Positions 25,008 to 34,466 are shown, counted from the first letter of the stretch. The stretch: DNA of 64,000 bases from Pseudooceanicola nanhaiensis DSM 18065 (GCF_000688295.1 NZ_JHZF01000011.1:434001-498000); one strand, 5' to 3'. Notes: generated by a model not told the origin, from the letters alone. Translations and numbers: made by a program.

Positions 25008-25102
25008 CCGATCTGCCTACGGCAGATCGGATCGCGCCCGATCCCCATGGGAGCGCCATTGGTTCGAGCACCCATGGCGACGCCACCGGGGCGGGCGCGA
25101 TC
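25008..25102 (-). repeat. Compound palindromic repeat, family 2 copy 2
   Basis: Reverse-oriented relative of 15453-15513. A 10-bp hairpin CCGATCTGCC/GGCAGATCGG (25008-25030, loop TAC) abuts the arm GATCGCGCCCG (25030-25040), whose partner CGGGCGCGATC is at 25092-25102. The 51-base interior contains a further pair CCATGGG (25046) / CCCATGG (25071). Relative to copy 1 both arms of the short hairpin changed together (C-G to T-A), a compensating change. It fills much of the 265-base gap between the dioxygenase and the aldolase gene, otherwise empty. Confidence 0.7.
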
Positions 25103-25226
25103 CGGAGCGCCTGGCGGAGAGGCTTGCGCAAGGGGCCTCCGGGGAGAGGGCGGGAAGGCGGACCTTCGGAAAACGCTCTGGTACAGGGTCTTTCGGAAAT
25201 GCGGTCAGGGAGAGAGGAGCAGGACA

Positions 25227-25898
25227 ATGCACATCGTGAAACAGACCATCGAGCGGGCCGACCCGGCCACCATCGAGGCCCTCGGCCAGGCCGGGGTCGC
25301 CACCGTGCACGAGGCGCAGGGGCGGACCGGCTGCCTCGCCTCCTACATGCGCCCGATCTATTCGGGGGCGCGGATCGCGGGCTCTGCCGTCACCATCAGC
25401 GCGCCGCCGGGCGACAACTGGATGCTCCACGTCGCCATCGAGCAGCTCCGGGAGGGTGACATCCTCGTCCTCGCCCCGACTTCGCCCTGCGACGCGGGCT
25501 ATTTCGGCGACCTGCTGGCGACCTCGGCCATGGCGCGCGGCTGCCGCGGGCTGGTGATCGACGCGGGGGTCAGGGACGTGCGGGACCTTACCGCCATGGG
25601 CTTTCCGGTCTGGTCCAGGGCGATCTCGGCGCAGGGGACGGTGAAGGAGACGCTGGGCTCGGTCAACGTGCCGGTGGTCTGCGCGGGCCGGAGCATCGAG
25701 CCCGGCGACGTGATCGTCGCCGACGACGACGGGGTCTGCGTGGTGCGCCGGGCCGCGGCGGCCGCGGTACTGGAGAAGGCCGCGGCGCGGCTGGCGGCGG
25801 AGGAGGCGAAGCGGGCGCGGCTGGCCGCGGGGGAGCTGGGGCTCGACATCTACGACATGCGGGCACGGCTGGCCGAAAAGGGGTTGCGGTACGTCTGA
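25227..25898 (+). CDS. galC: RraA-family aldolase, probable 4-carboxy-4-hydroxy-2-oxoadipate aldolase (GalC/LigK type)
   Basis: 223-residue RraA-fold protein. The fold is shared by the class II HMG/CHA aldolases and the RNase E inhibitor RraA. The metal and substrate signature [28 protein letters not shown], containing the R-D pair that defines active aldolases, is present. So is the C-terminal extension ([33 protein letters not shown]) typical of CHA aldolases. Between galB- and galD-like genes, the expected reaction is cleavage of 4-carboxy-4-hydroxy-2-oxoadipate to pyruvate and oxaloacetate. The start at 25227 follows GAGGAGCAGGA. The symbol is by pathway analogy. Confidence 0.88.
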   Translation: MHIVKQTIERADPATIEALGQAGVATVHEAQGRTGCLASYMRPIYSGARIAGSAVTISAPPGDNWMLHVAIEQLREGDILVLAPTSPCDAGYFGDLLATSAMARGCRGLVIDAGVRDVRDLTAMGFPVWSRAISAQGTVKETLGSVNVPVVCAGRSIEPGDVIVADDDGVCVVRRAAAAAVLEKAAARLAAEEAKRARLAAGELGLDIYDMRARLAEKGLRYV

Positions 25899-25912
25899 GC
25901 GGAGGGGTCGGA

Positions 25913-25959
25913 GCGGGGGCTCTGCCCCCGCACCCCCGGGATATTTGCGGCAAGAGGAA
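25913..25959 (-). repeat. Dispersed intergenic repeat, family 1 copy A
   Basis: On the minus strand the core TTCCTCTTGCCGCAAATATC, then CCGGGGG, runs from 25959 to 25933. It is followed by an 8-bp hairpin GCGGGGGC/GCCCCCGC (loop AGA). It lies between galC and galD, and its plus-strand AAGAGGAAG appears to provide the galD ribosome site. Related copies are at 41101, 44713 and 50008. Confidence 0.75.
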
Positions 25960-25969
25960 GTCGGGACCG

Positions 25970-27034
25970 ATGGGTTACGAGACCGAGGGCATTCCCTGCA
26001 TCTGGATGCGGGGCGGGACGTCGAAGGGGGCGTATTTCCTGGCAGGCGACCTGCCGGCGGAGCCGGCCGCGCGGGATGATCTGCTGCTCAGGATCATGGG
26101 CTCGCCCGATCCGACCCAGATCGACGGGATCGGCGGGGCGGATCCGCTGACCTCGAAGGTGGCGGTGCTGGCGCCGCCGTCGCGGGCGGACGCGGATGTC
26201 GATTACCTCTTCCTGCAGGTCTTCGTGGACCGGGCGCTGGTCTCGGACGCGCAGGGCTGCGGCAATATCCTCGCGGGCGTGGGCCCCGCCGCGATCGAAG
26301 GCGGGCTGGTCGCGGTCGCGGGAGAGGAGACCCCGGTGCGGATCCACATGGTGAACACCGGCGAGATCGCCACCGCCCGGATCGCCACGCCGGGCGGCCG
26401 GGTCAGCTATGCCGGCGCGGCGCGGATCGACGGGGTGCCGGGCCGCCACGCCGCGGTGCCGCTGATGTTCGGCGACACGGCGGGGTCGATGTGCGGGGCG
26501 CTGCTGCCCACGGGGCGCGTGGTTGACGAGATCGAGGGCATCGCCTGCACGCTGATCGACAACGGCATGCCCTGCGTCGTGCTCAGGGCGGCTGACGTGG
26601 GCATCACCGGCACCGAAAGCCGCGAGGCGCTGGACGCCGACACCGCGCTCAAGGCGCGGCTCGAGGCGATCCGGCTGAAGGCCGGGCCGATGATGGGCCT
26701 CGGTGACGTGGCGGAGAAATCGGTGCCCAAGATGACCCTCGTCTCGGCCCCGCAGGCGGGGGGCGTGATCGCCACACGCTCGTTCATCCCGCACCGCTGC
26801 CATGCCACGATCGGGGTCTTTGCCGCGGTCAGCGTCGCCACCGCCTGCACGCTGGACGGCGCGCCCGCCGCCGGGCTTGCCGTGCTGCCCGCGGGCGAGA
26901 CCTTCGCCATCGAACACCCGACCGGCGCCGCGGAGGTGCTGATCGAGCGCGACGCGCAGGGCCGCGTCATCAGGGCGGGCACGTTGCGGACGGCGCGCAA
27001 GCTCTTCGAGGGGCGGGTCTTTCCGCGGTCCTGA
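25970..27034 (+). CDS. galD: 4-oxalomesaconate tautomerase (PrpF family, GalD type)
   Basis: 354-residue PrpF-family protein made of two diaminopimelate-epimerase-like halves. The N-terminal signature IPCIWMRGGTSKGAYFLAGDLP carries the family's catalytic lysine/threonine region. The mid-protein GRVVDEIEGIACTLIDNGMPCVVLRAADVGITG marks the second half. GalD tautomerises the enol and keto forms of 4-oxalomesaconate. Other PrpF proteins isomerise aconitate, which is notable given the tricarballylate-type enzymes downstream. The start is preceded by AAGAGGAAG inside a dispersed repeat. It belongs to the same plus-strand run as galB and galC. Confidence 0.86.
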   Translation: MGYETEGIPCIWMRGGTSKGAYFLAGDLPAEPAARDDLLLRIMGSPDPTQIDGIGGADPLTSKVAVLAPPSRADADVDYLFLQVFVDRALVSDAQGCGNILAGVGPAAIEGGLVAVAGEETPVRIHMVNTGEIATARIATPGGRVSYAGAARIDGVPGRHAAVPLMFGDTAGSMCGALLPTGRVVDEIEGIACTLIDNGMPCVVLRAADVGITGTESREALDADTALKARLEAIRLKAGPMMGLGDVAEKSVPKMTLVSAPQAGGVIATRSFIPHRCHATIGVFAAVSVATACTLDGAPAAGLAVLPAGETFAIEHPTGAAEVLIERDAQGRVIRAGTLRTARKLFEGRVFPRS

Positions 27035-27114
27035 ACGGCGCCCCCGACCGGGGCGGCGTTGCAGGCCGGAGGGGCGCCTTGCGCTCCTGTGCCCGCCTGT
27101 ATACGACTGGATGC

Positions 27115-27801
27115 ATGGAAGAGACACAGCCCGCAGACACGCCTTCGACGGAGACCGCCAGCCGGCCGCTGCACGGCGACAGCGTGCATGAGCGGCTCCG
27201 CGAGGAGATCCGGTCGGGCGCGCTCCCGCCGGGCGCGCGGCTGACCGAGACCGAGCTGGCCGCGCGGCTCGCCGTCAGCCGGACGCCGGTGCGGGAGGCG
27301 ATCCGGCGGCTCGAGGCGGAGGGGCTCGTCGATCACCAGCCGCGCCTCGGCGCCGTGGTCCGCAGCATGGATTATCCCGAGATCATGGAGCTCTACGAGA
27401 TGCGCACGGTGCTCGAGGGCACCGCCGCGCGGCTGGCGGCGCGGGCGGCCTCTCCGATGGAGCTGGAGGAGCTTCGCGCGATCAACGCGGACATGGCGGC
27501 GGCGGGGGCCTCGGCGGCGCTCGCCCGGCTCAACCGGCAGTTCCATGCGCGTCTGCTGGACGCGGCGCGCAACCGGTTCCTGGTGCGCTCGATGGCCTCG
27601 GTCGAGGCGGCGCTGCTGATCCTCGGACCCTCGGCGATGGAGCGGCCGGACCGGGCGGCGGAGGCGGTGGAGGAACACCGCGCCGTGCTGGAGGCGATGG
27701 CGGCCCGCGACGGCGCGGCGGCGGAGGCCGCGATGCGGGCGCATATGGAGCGGGCGCAGCTGACCCGCCTGCGCATCCTCCGGCAGGAGGGCGGGGCATG
27801 A
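27115..27801 (+). CDS. GntR-family regulator, FadR/FCD subgroup
   Basis: 228-residue regulator. The N-terminal GntR winged helix (about 18-85: VHERLREEIRSGALPPGARLTETELAARLAVSRTPVREAIRRLEAEGLV) is followed by an all-helical FCD ligand domain (IMELYEMRTVLEGTAARLAA...LNRQFHARLLDAARN...HRAVLEAMAARDGAAAEAAMRAHMERA). The histidines in RQFH and EEH are the usual metal and carboxylate-ligand residues, so a small organic acid of this pathway may be the inducer. A GTATAC dyad at 27099-27104, 11 bases before the start, is a weak operator candidate. It is coupled to tcuA by ATGA. Confidence 0.9.
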   Translation: MEETQPADTPSTETASRPLHGDSVHERLREEIRSGALPPGARLTETELAARLAVSRTPVREAIRRLEAEGLVDHQPRLGAVVRSMDYPEIMELYEMRTVLEGTAARLAARAASPMELEELRAINADMAAAGASAALARLNRQFHARLLDAARNRFLVRSMASVEAALLILGPSAMERPDRAAEAVEEHRAVLEAMAARDGAAAEAAMRAHMERAQLTRLRILRQEGGA

Positions 27802-29201
27802 GCGAGGCCATCGCGCGCGCGTCGGAGACCTGGGACATCATCATCGCGGGCGGCGGCAACGCCGCGCTCTGCGCCGCGATCGAGGCGGCGGAGCGGGGCG
27901 CGAAGGTGCTGATCCTCGAAGGCGCGCCGAAGCCCTACCGGGGCGGCAATTCCCGCCACACCCGCAACTTCCGCTGCATGCATCACGGCGATCTGGGCCC
28001 GCTGGTCGAGACCTATGACGAGGCGGAGTTCTTCGACGACCTGATCCGCGTCACCAAGGGCGAGACCGACGAGGCGCTGGCGCGGATGTGCATCCGCAGC
28101 TCCGAGGATTGCCTGCCGTGGATGCAGGCGCATGGCGTCCGCTTCCAGCCCTCGCTCGCGGGGACCCTGTCGCTCGACCGGACGAACGCCTTCTTCCTCG
28201 GCGGCGGCAAGGCGCTGGTGAACGCCTATTACCTGACGGCGCAGGACCTGGGGGTGAAGGTGCTCTACGAGGCGCAGGTGCGCCATGTCGGCATCGAGGG
28301 CGCGCGGGCGACCCATCTGGAGGTCGAGGTCGACGGCGTGACCCGCCATTTCCACGCGCGGGCCTTCGTGCTGGCCTCGGGCGGGTTCCAGGGGGACATC
28401 GACTGGCTTGCGCGGGCCTGGGGCGAGAGCGCGCGGAACTTCCTGATCCGCGGCACGCCCTACAATCGCGGCGTCGTGCTGAAGGACATGCTGGACCAGG
28501 GCGCCCGGTCGGTCGGCGATCCGACCCAGTGCCACGCGGTGGCGATCGACGGGCGCGCGCCGAAATACGACGGCGGGATCGTGACCCGGCTGGATTGCGT
28601 GCCCTTCTCGGTGGTGGTGAACCGCAACGCGGAGCGCTTCTATGACGAAGGCGAGGACGTCTGGCCGAAGCGCTACGCAATCTGGGGACGGCTGGTGGCC
28701 GCCCAGCCCGGGCAGGTGGCCTATTCGATCATCGACGCCCGCTCGATCGACCTTTTCATGCCCTCGGTCTATCCGCCGATCGCGGCCGGGAGCATTGCCG
28801 AACTGGCCGCGAAGCTGGAGCTGCCGGCCGAGAGGCTCCGCACCACCATCGCCGCTTTCAACGCCGCCTGCCGCCCCGGGGACTTCCACCCGCAGCGGCT
28901 CGACGGCCTCGCGACCGGGGGGCTGGAGCCGCCCAAGACGAACTGGGCGCGGCCCATCGAAGAGCCCCCGTTCTATGCCTATTCCCTGCGTCCCGGCGTG
29001 ACCTTCACCTATCTCGGGCTGAAGGTGGACGACCGCGCGCGGGTCGCCGGGCCCGATGGTCCCTACGAGAACCTCTGGAGCGCGGGCGAGATGATGGCGG
29101 GCTCGATCCTCGGGCAGGGCTACCTCGCCGGCTTCGGCATGACCATCGGCACCGTCTTCGGACGCATCGCGGGACAGGAGGCCGCCGCCCATGTCGCTTG
29201 A
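27798..29201 (+). CDS. tcuA: FAD-dependent tricarballylate dehydrogenase-like flavoprotein (TcuA)
   Basis: 467-residue flavoprotein of the fumarate reductase/succinate dehydrogenase superfamily. The FAD motif is at about residues 13-40 (DIIIAGGGNAALCAAIEAAERGAKVLILEGAP), followed by GGNSRHTRNFRCMH. The C-terminal cofactor/substrate region is TYLGLKVDDRARV...NLWSAGEMMAGSILGQGYLAGFGMTIGTVFGR. TcuA oxidises tricarballylate to cis-aconitate. Here it follows 4-oxalomesaconate genes, so a related tricarboxylate could be the substrate. It overlaps the GntR gene by 4 bases and tcuB by 11 bases, so electron transfer to TcuB is expected. Confidence 0.87.
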   Translation: MSEAIARASETWDIIIAGGGNAALCAAIEAAERGAKVLILEGAPKPYRGGNSRHTRNFRCMHHGDLGPLVETYDEAEFFDDLIRVTKGETDEALARMCIRSSEDCLPWMQAHGVRFQPSLAGTLSLDRTNAFFLGGGKALVNAYYLTAQDLGVKVLYEAQVRHVGIEGARATHLEVEVDGVTRHFHARAFVLASGGFQGDIDWLARAWGESARNFLIRGTPYNRGVVLKDMLDQGARSVGDPTQCHAVAIDGRAPKYDGGIVTRLDCVPFSVVVNRNAERFYDEGEDVWPKRYAIWGRLVAAQPGQVAYSIIDARSIDLFMPSVYPPIAAGSIAELAAKLELPAERLRTTIAAFNAACRPGDFHPQRLDGLATGGLEPPKTNWARPIEEPPFYAYSLRPGVTFTYLGLKVDDRARVAGPDGPYENLWSAGEMMAGSILGQGYLAGFGMTIGTVFGRIAGQEAAAHVA

Positions 29202-30291
29202 CGTCACCCTTCAGACCGATCCCGGCGCGATCTCTTCCGATCCGGTCGCCGAGGCCCGCCGGCAGGTCGAGATCTGCAACGCCTGCCGCTATTGCGAAGG
29301 CTTCTGCGCGGTCTTCCCGGCGATCACCCGCCAGAAGGTTTTTGCCGATGGCGACATCACCCAGCTGGCCAACCTCTGCCACAACTGCCGGGGCTGCTAT
29401 TACGCCTGCCAGTACACCGCGCCGCATGCGTTCGACCTGAACCTGCCCGCGGCGCTCGGTGCGGCGCGGGCCGAAAGCTGGGAGCGTTTCGCATGGCCCG
29501 GCGGTCTGGCGGCGCTCTTCCAGCGGCGCGGCACCGCGCTGGCCGCGGCGCTGGTGCTCGCCTGCGCGCTGATGTTCCTGGCCGTGGCGGCGCTGCCGGG
29601 CGGGGGCGAGGGGTTCTACGCCTATCTCGGGCACGGCGCCATGGTGCTGATCTTCCTGCCGGCCTTCCTGCTCCCGCTCGCCGCGCTTGGCATCGGCCTG
29701 CGCCGCTACTGGTCCGAAACCGGCGGCGGCGCGGTGACGCTGGCGGACATCGGTGCGGCCGCCCGCTCCGCCGCGACGCTCGGGAACCTGGGCGGCGGGC
29801 AGGGGCAGGGCTGCAACTTCGAGGCCGAAGAGCGCTTTTCGGACGAGCGGCGCATGGCCCATCACGCGGTCATGTGGGGCTTCCTGCTCTGCTTCGCCTC
29901 GACCGTCTCGGGGACGATCCTGCATTACGCCTTTGCCAGCCCCGCGCCCTACGGCTTCTTCTCGGCGCCGAAACTGCTGGGGGTGCCGGGCGGCGTGCTG
30001 CTGACCCTGGGCTGCGCCGGGATGCTGGTCCTGAAGGGCAAGGCCGATCCGGCGCTCGGCACGCCGGGGCGCGCCTCGGGGGAATGGGCCTTCGTCTGGC
30101 TTCTGGGCGGTGTCGGGCTGTCGGGTCTGCTGCTCTATGGGTTGCGCGAGAGCGTGCTGACCGGGCCGCTGCTGGCCCTGCATCTGGGCAGCGTGCTGAC
30201 GCTCTTCCTGCTGACGCCCTATTCCAAGATGGCGCACGGCTTCTACCGCTTCGCCGCGCTGCTGCGCGAGGCGCAGGCCGGGCGCCGCTAG
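29191..30291 (+). CDS. tcuB: TcuB/CitB-type iron-sulfur, membrane electron-transfer protein
   Basis: 366-residue partner of TcuA. The N-terminal half has two four-cysteine clusters, C29-C32-C35-C39 and C63-C66-C69-C73, for [4Fe-4S] centres. The remainder has about six hydrophobic helices with conserved histidines (GHGAMVLIF; MAHHAVMWGF; LHYAF; LHLGSVLTLFL) that could hold haem b. TcuB takes electrons from reduced TcuA to the quinone pool. The gene begins inside tcuA. Its stop overlaps the end of the convergent LysR gene by four bases. Confidence 0.89.
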   Translation: MSLDVTLQTDPGAISSDPVAEARRQVEICNACRYCEGFCAVFPAITRQKVFADGDITQLANLCHNCRGCYYACQYTAPHAFDLNLPAALGAARAESWERFAWPGGLAALFQRRGTALAAALVLACALMFLAVAALPGGGEGFYAYLGHGAMVLIFLPAFLLPLAALGIGLRRYWSETGGGAVTLADIGAAARSAATLGNLGGGQGQGCNFEAEERFSDERRMAHHAVMWGFLLCFASTVSGTILHYAFASPAPYGFFSAPKLLGVPGGVLLTLGCAGMLVLKGKADPALGTPGRASGEWAFVWLLGGVGLSGLLLYGLRESVLTGPLLALHLGSVLTLFLLTPYSKMAHGFYRFAALLREAQAGRR

Positions 30292-31460
30292 AGCGCGCGC
30301 GCCGTCCGCCGCAGGGTGTCGAGCAGCAGCGCCTGCGCGGGGGTCGGCACCCAGCCCTCGCGCAGGGTGATCCCGATCGGCCGCCCGGGCCAGTCCACCT
30401 CGACGTCGAGCCGCAGGAGCAGGCCCTTGGCGATCTCGGCCTCGGCCTGCGCGGCCGAGATGCAGCCGAGCGCGTCGCCGCGGTTGAGGTATTCGCGCAT
30501 GAAGAGGATCGAGCCCGCTTCGATCAGCCGCGCCGGCGCCCTGCCGCCCGGGGCGAAGATCGCGTCGAACTGGATGCGCGAGGGCGTGCCGCTGCGGGGG
30601 ACCACCCATTCCTGGTCCGAGAGGTCGGCCGGAGCGAGCCCGCCGCGGCGCGCCAGAGGATGTCCGTTCCGGGCGACCACGGCCAGCCGGTCCTCGAAAA
30701 GCGCCTCCTGCACCACGTCGCCGATCGGCACCGGATGACGCAGCGCGCCGAGCACGAGGTCGATGTCGCCGCGCCGGAGGCCCGAGAGCAGGTCGCTGTA
30801 GAGCCCGTCGATCACCCGGATCGGCGTCGTGGGCCGGGCGCGGCGGAAGTCCGACAGCGCCTGCGGCAGCAGGACGGACCGGGCCAGCGGCAGGGCGCCG
30901 ACGACGATCTGCCCGACTTCGCGCCCGTCCAGCGCGGCGATCTCGGCCTCGGCCTGCTCGAGCTCGGAAAACGCCAGCCGGGCGGCCTGCGCCAGGGCGA
31001 CGGCGGCCCGGGTCGGGACCAGCCCGTGCGGGCGCCGCTCGAAGAGGGGGGCCTGCGCCTCGGTCTCGATCTGGGTGACGGCGCGGTGCACGGTGGGCTG
31101 GGCGAGGTTCAGACGCCGCGCGGCGAGGGTGAAGTTCTCGGCGTCGCAGACCGCGACGAAGGCCGAGAGCTGGGCGCTCGAGGCGGTCAGCGGCAGGCGG
31201 GGCGAGAGATCGGCCAGCGCCGCGTCGAGCCGCGCGAAGGCCCGTCCGGCGCGCGCCTGCAGCAGGCGGCCGCGGTCGGTGGGATACATGCCCTGGCGGG
31301 TCCGCTCGAACAGCGCGCCGCCCGCGGCCGCCTCGAGCTTGCGCAGCGCCTGGGTTCCGGCCGGCTGGGAAACGTTGCCGCGGGCCGAGGCCTGCGTGAG
31401 CGATCCCAGCTCGCACACGGCGAGGAAGACCCGCAGGTGTCGCAGGTTGCGCGAGATCAT
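30288..31460 (-). CDS. LysR-type regulator with two tandem helix-turn-helix domains
   Basis: 390 residues, about 90 more than a normal LysR protein. Residues about 8-65 form one LysR winged helix (LRHLRVFLAVCELGSLTQASARGNVSQPAGTQALRKLEA...LFERTRQGMYPTDRG). Residues about 98-155 form a second (LSAFVAVCDAENFTLAARRLNLAQPTVHRAVTQIE...PLFERRPHGLVPT). One effector domain follows (VGQIVVGALPLARS...). The duplication is real coding sequence in one frame. It is convergent with tcuB, and probably controls the gal/tcu genes, with a ring-cleavage acid as likely effector. No divergent target promoter exists, as fsa lies upstream on the same strand. Confidence 0.88.
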   Translation of the reverse strand: MISRNLRHLRVFLAVCELGSLTQASARGNVSQPAGTQALRKLEAAAGGALFERTRQGMYPTDRGRLLQARAGRAFARLDAALADLSPRLPLTASSAQLSAFVAVCDAENFTLAARRLNLAQPTVHRAVTQIETEAQAPLFERRPHGLVPTRAAVALAQAARLAFSELEQAEAEIAALDGREVGQIVVGALPLARSVLLPQALSDFRRARPTTPIRVIDGLYSDLLSGLRRGDIDLVLGALRHPVPIGDVVQEALFEDRLAVVARNGHPLARRGGLAPADLSDQEWVVPRSGTPSRIQFDAIFAPGGRAPARLIEAGSILFMREYLNRGDALGCISAAQAEAEIAKGLLLRLDVEVDWPGRPIGITLREGWVPTPAQALLLDTLRRTARAL

Positions 31461-31509
31461 CGCGCAACCGGGGGGATCGGGAAGGGAGCGGCGCCCATCC
31501 GGTCCGGGG

Positions 31510-32163
31510 TCAGAGGATCTTCTGACCCGTCTTCGCCCAATCCTTCATGAAGGCGTCGAGCCCCTTGTCGGTCAGGACGTGGTTCGCCATCTGGTGGATC
31601 ACCGACGGCGGGGCGGTCGCCACGTCGGCGCCGATCCGGGCGGCGTCCGTCATGTGGTTCACCGAGCGGATCGAGGCCGCGAGGATCTGGGTCTCGAAGC
31701 CGTAATTGTCATAGATGATCCGGATGTCCTGGATCAGGTCCATCCCGTCGAGGTTGATGTCGTCGAGCCGCCCGATGAAGGGCGAGATGAAGGTCGCGCC
31801 CGCCTTCGCCGCCAGCAGCGCCTGGTTCGCGCTGAAGCAGAGCGTCACGTTGACCATCCGGCCCTCGTCGCTCAGCACCTTGCAGGCGCGCAGCCCGTCC
31901 CAGGTGAGCGGCACCTTGATGGTGATGTTGTCGGCGATCTTGGCCAGCTCGCGACCCTCGGCGATCATGCCCTCGGCATCGAGCGCGACGGTCTCGGCCG
32001 AGACGGGGCCCTCGACGAGCTCGCAGATCTCCCTGGTGACTTCCTTGATGTCACGGCCGGATTTCATGATCAGCGACGGGTTGGTGGTGACGCCGTCCAC
32101 CATGCCGAGCGCATGGAGTTCACGGATCGCCTCGATCTCGGCGGTGTCGACGAAGAATTTCAT
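31510..32163 (-). CDS. fsa: Fructose-6-phosphate aldolase/transaldolase family protein
   Basis: 217-residue TalC/FSA-type class I aldolase. The family start ([36 protein letters not shown]) and the Schiff-base lysine in [12 protein letters not shown] are present. So are [26 protein letters not shown] and the C-terminal helix [16 protein letters not shown]. It acts in the cytoplasm on sugar phosphates, as transaldolase or fructose-6-phosphate aldolase; the two activities cannot be separated by reading. It diverges from priA across 87 bases. Confidence 0.93.
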   Translation of the reverse strand: MKFFVDTAEIEAIRELHALGMVDGVTTNPSLIMKSGRDIKEVTREICELVEGPVSAETVALDAEGMIAEGRELAKIADNITIKVPLTWDGLRACKVLSDEGRMVNVTLCFSANQALLAAKAGATFISPFIGRLDDINLDGMDLIQDIRIIYDNYGFETQILAASIRSVNHMTDAARIGADVATAPPSVIHQMANHVLTDKGLDAFMKDWAKTGQKIL

Positions 32164-32250
32164 GTGAGGGGTCCTCTGCCGGGTTGGACTTTGGCCGCTT
32201 GTTATCCGATAAGACGGGCCTCCGAAAGCAGGAAGGCGCGATCGAGCGTA

Positions 32251-34455
32251 ATGGCGAGCGTGAGGGAACCCGGGTATTTCGACGAAGGCGCGCTGGTGTC
32301 GGTGCTGACGACTCAGCCGCTGGACCGGACGCTCGATTACCGCGCGCCCGAGGGAGGCTGCGTGGAGGGGGCCTTCGTGCAGGTGCCGCTCGGGCCACGG
32401 CAGGTGATGGGCGTCGTCTGGGGGCCGGGACGCGGGGATTTCGACATCTCCAGGGTCCGCCCCGTGACGCGGGTGCTGAACGTCGCCCCGATGCGCGAGG
32501 AGATGCGCGAGTTCCTGACGCGGGCAGCCGCCTACACGCTGACGCCGATGGCCGCGATGCTGCGGCTTGCCACACGCGCGCCGGGGCTGACCGATCCGCC
32601 CTCGATGCGCAAGATCTACCGGCTGGGCGATGCAGAGCCCGCGCGGATGACCGATGCCCGGACCCGCGTGCTGGACGTGCTCGCATCGCATGGCGGGGCG
32701 GGGTTCACGCTGAAGGAGCTCTGCGACGAGGCGGGGACCTCCTCCTCGGTCGTGAAGGGGCTGGTGCAGGCGGGCGCCGTCCGGGAAGAGGCCGCGCCCC
32801 GCGACGTCGCCTTCCCCCGGCTCGACAGCCACCGGCCCGGCAAGGCGCTGACCGAGGACCAGCAGAGCGCCGCCGACCGGATCGCGGAAGGCGTGCGGAC
32901 GGAGCGCTACGGGACGACGCTGCTGCGCGGCGTGACCGGCTCTGGCAAGACCGAAGTCTATCTGGAGGCGGTCGCGCAATGCCTGAGGAAAGGGCGGCAG
33001 GCGCTTGTTCTGCTTCCGGAAATCGCCCTGACCGCAGAGTTCCTGAACCGCGTCGAACAGCGCTTCGGCGCGCGCCCCGCCGAGTGGCACCACGGTGTCA
33101 CCATGACCGAGCGGCGGCGCATCTGGAAGATGGTCGGCCAGGGTGGCGCAGAGCTGGTGGTGGGTGCGCGATCGGCGCTCTTCCTGCCGTTCCGCGATCT
33201 CGGGCTGATCGTCATCGACGAGGAACACGACGGCTCCTACAAGCAGGAGGACGGGGTTCTCTACAACGCCCGCGACATGAGCGTGCTGCGCGCCTCGCTC
33301 TGCGGGGCGCAGGTTGTGCTGGCCTCGGCCACGCCCTCGCTCGAAAGCTGGGCGAATGCCGAAGCGGGCAAATACGCCCGCGTCGATCTCGAGAGCCGTT
33401 TCGGGGACTCGCTCCTGCCGGAGATGAAGGCCATCGACATGCGGAAGGAGCGTCTGGAAACGGGGCGCTGGGTCTCGCCCACACTTCGCGCGCAGGTCGA
33501 AGAACGCCTTGCAAATGGCGAGCAATCCTTGCTTTTCATCAACCGGCGGGGCTATGCGCCGGTGACGCTCTGCCGGGCCTGCGGTGAGCAGATCAACTGC
33601 GAACATTGTGACGCCGCGATGGTCGAGCACCGCTTCCTGAAGCGCCTCGTCTGCCACCAATGCGGCGAGACGCGCCCGATGCCGGACAAGTGCCCCTCCT
33701 GCGAGGCCGAGGGCCGGCTTGCGCCGATCGGTCCCGGCGTCGAGCGCCTGACCGAAGAGGCGCAGGCGGTCTTCCCGGACGCCCGGATCGCGACGCTGTC
33801 GTCGGACCTCTTCTCCTCCGCCCGGGCCCTGAAGGAGCGGATCGAGACCATTGCGGCCGGGGGCGCCGACCTCATCATCGGCACGCAACTCGTTGCAAAG
33901 GGGCACAATTTCCCGCTTCTCACCCTCGTCGGCGTGATCGATGCGGACCTCGGACTGCAAGGCTCCGACCTTCGCGCGGCCGAGCGCACCTTCCAGCTCA
34001 TGCGGCAGGTCTCGGGCCGCGCGGGCCGCGCCGACCGGCCGGGCACCGCGCTCCTGCAGACGCATCAGCCAGACCACCCGGTGATCCGCGCGATCCTGAC
34101 CGGGAACGAGGAAACCTTCTGGCAGGCCGAGGCCGAGACCCGCCGCGCCATGGAAATGCCGCCCTATGGACGGCTTGCGGGCCTCGTGCTCAGCTCCACC
34201 GACGCGGCCGAGGCGATGCGGATCGGCACCGAGCTCGCCCGCCACGACGGCGCGATCCGGGCCATCGGCGCGCAGGTCTTCGGACCCGCGCCCGCGCCGA
34301 TCGCCCGGATCCGCGGCCGCCACAGGGTCCGCCTGCTGGTGAAGGCGCCGAAGGGCGCGCCGGTGCAGGACGCGATCGCCAGGTGGCTGGGCCCGCTGGC
34401 CCTGCCCAAGGATTTCCGGCTCTCGGTCGACATCGACCCGCAGAGCTTCTTCTGA
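32251..34455 (+). CDS. priA: Primosomal replication-restart helicase PriA
   Basis: 734-residue helicase that reloads the replisome at stalled forks. The N-terminal 3'-DNA-binding domain ([20 protein letters not shown]...[15 protein letters not shown]) precedes a winged-helix region. The helicase core follows, with Walker [12 protein letters not shown], Walker [11 protein letters not shown] and SATPSLES. Paired zinc knuckles come next ([30 protein letters not shown]), then the second RecA lobe ([25 protein letters not shown]...[10 protein letters not shown]). The ATG at 32251 is chosen at the first family-like residue; an open frame extends 1.4 kb further upstream only because stops are rare. 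Confidence 0.96.
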   Translation: MASVREPGYFDEGALVSVLTTQPLDRTLDYRAPEGGCVEGAFVQVPLGPRQVMGVVWGPGRGDFDISRVRPVTRVLNVAPMREEMREFLTRAAAYTLTPMAAMLRLATRAPGLTDPPSMRKIYRLGDAEPARMTDARTRVLDVLASHGGAGFTLKELCDEAGTSSSVVKGLVQAGAVREEAAPRDVAFPRLDSHRPGKALTEDQQSAADRIAEGVRTERYGTTLLRGVTGSGKTEVYLEAVAQCLRKGRQALVLLPEIALTAEFLNRVEQRFGARPAEWHHGVTMTERRRIWKMVGQGGAELVVGARSALFLPFRDLGLIVIDEEHDGSYKQEDGVLYNARDMSVLRASLCGAQVVLASATPSLESWANAEAGKYARVDLESRFGDSLLPEMKAIDMRKERLETGRWVSPTLRAQVEERLANGEQSLLFINRRGYAPVTLCRACGEQINCEHCDAAMVEHRFLKRLVCHQCGETRPMPDKCPSCEAEGRLAPIGPGVERLTEEAQAVFPDARIATLSSDLFSSARALKERIETIAAGGADLIIGTQLVAKGHNFPLLTLVGVIDADLGLQGSDLRAAERTFQLMRQVSGRAGRADRPGTALLQTHQPDHPVIRAILTGNEETFWQAEAETRRAMEMPPYGRLAGLVLSSTDAAEAMRIGTELARHDGAIRAIGAQVFGPAPAPIARIRGRHRVRLLVKAPKGAPVQDAIARWLGPLALPKDFRLSVDIDPQSFF

Positions 34456-34466
34456 AGGAGAGAAAG

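Noticed and set aside
30829-32250. Upstream extension of priA to a much earlier ATG
   Set aside because: The extension runs antisense through the LysR and fsa genes; PriA homology begins right after the ATG at 32251.
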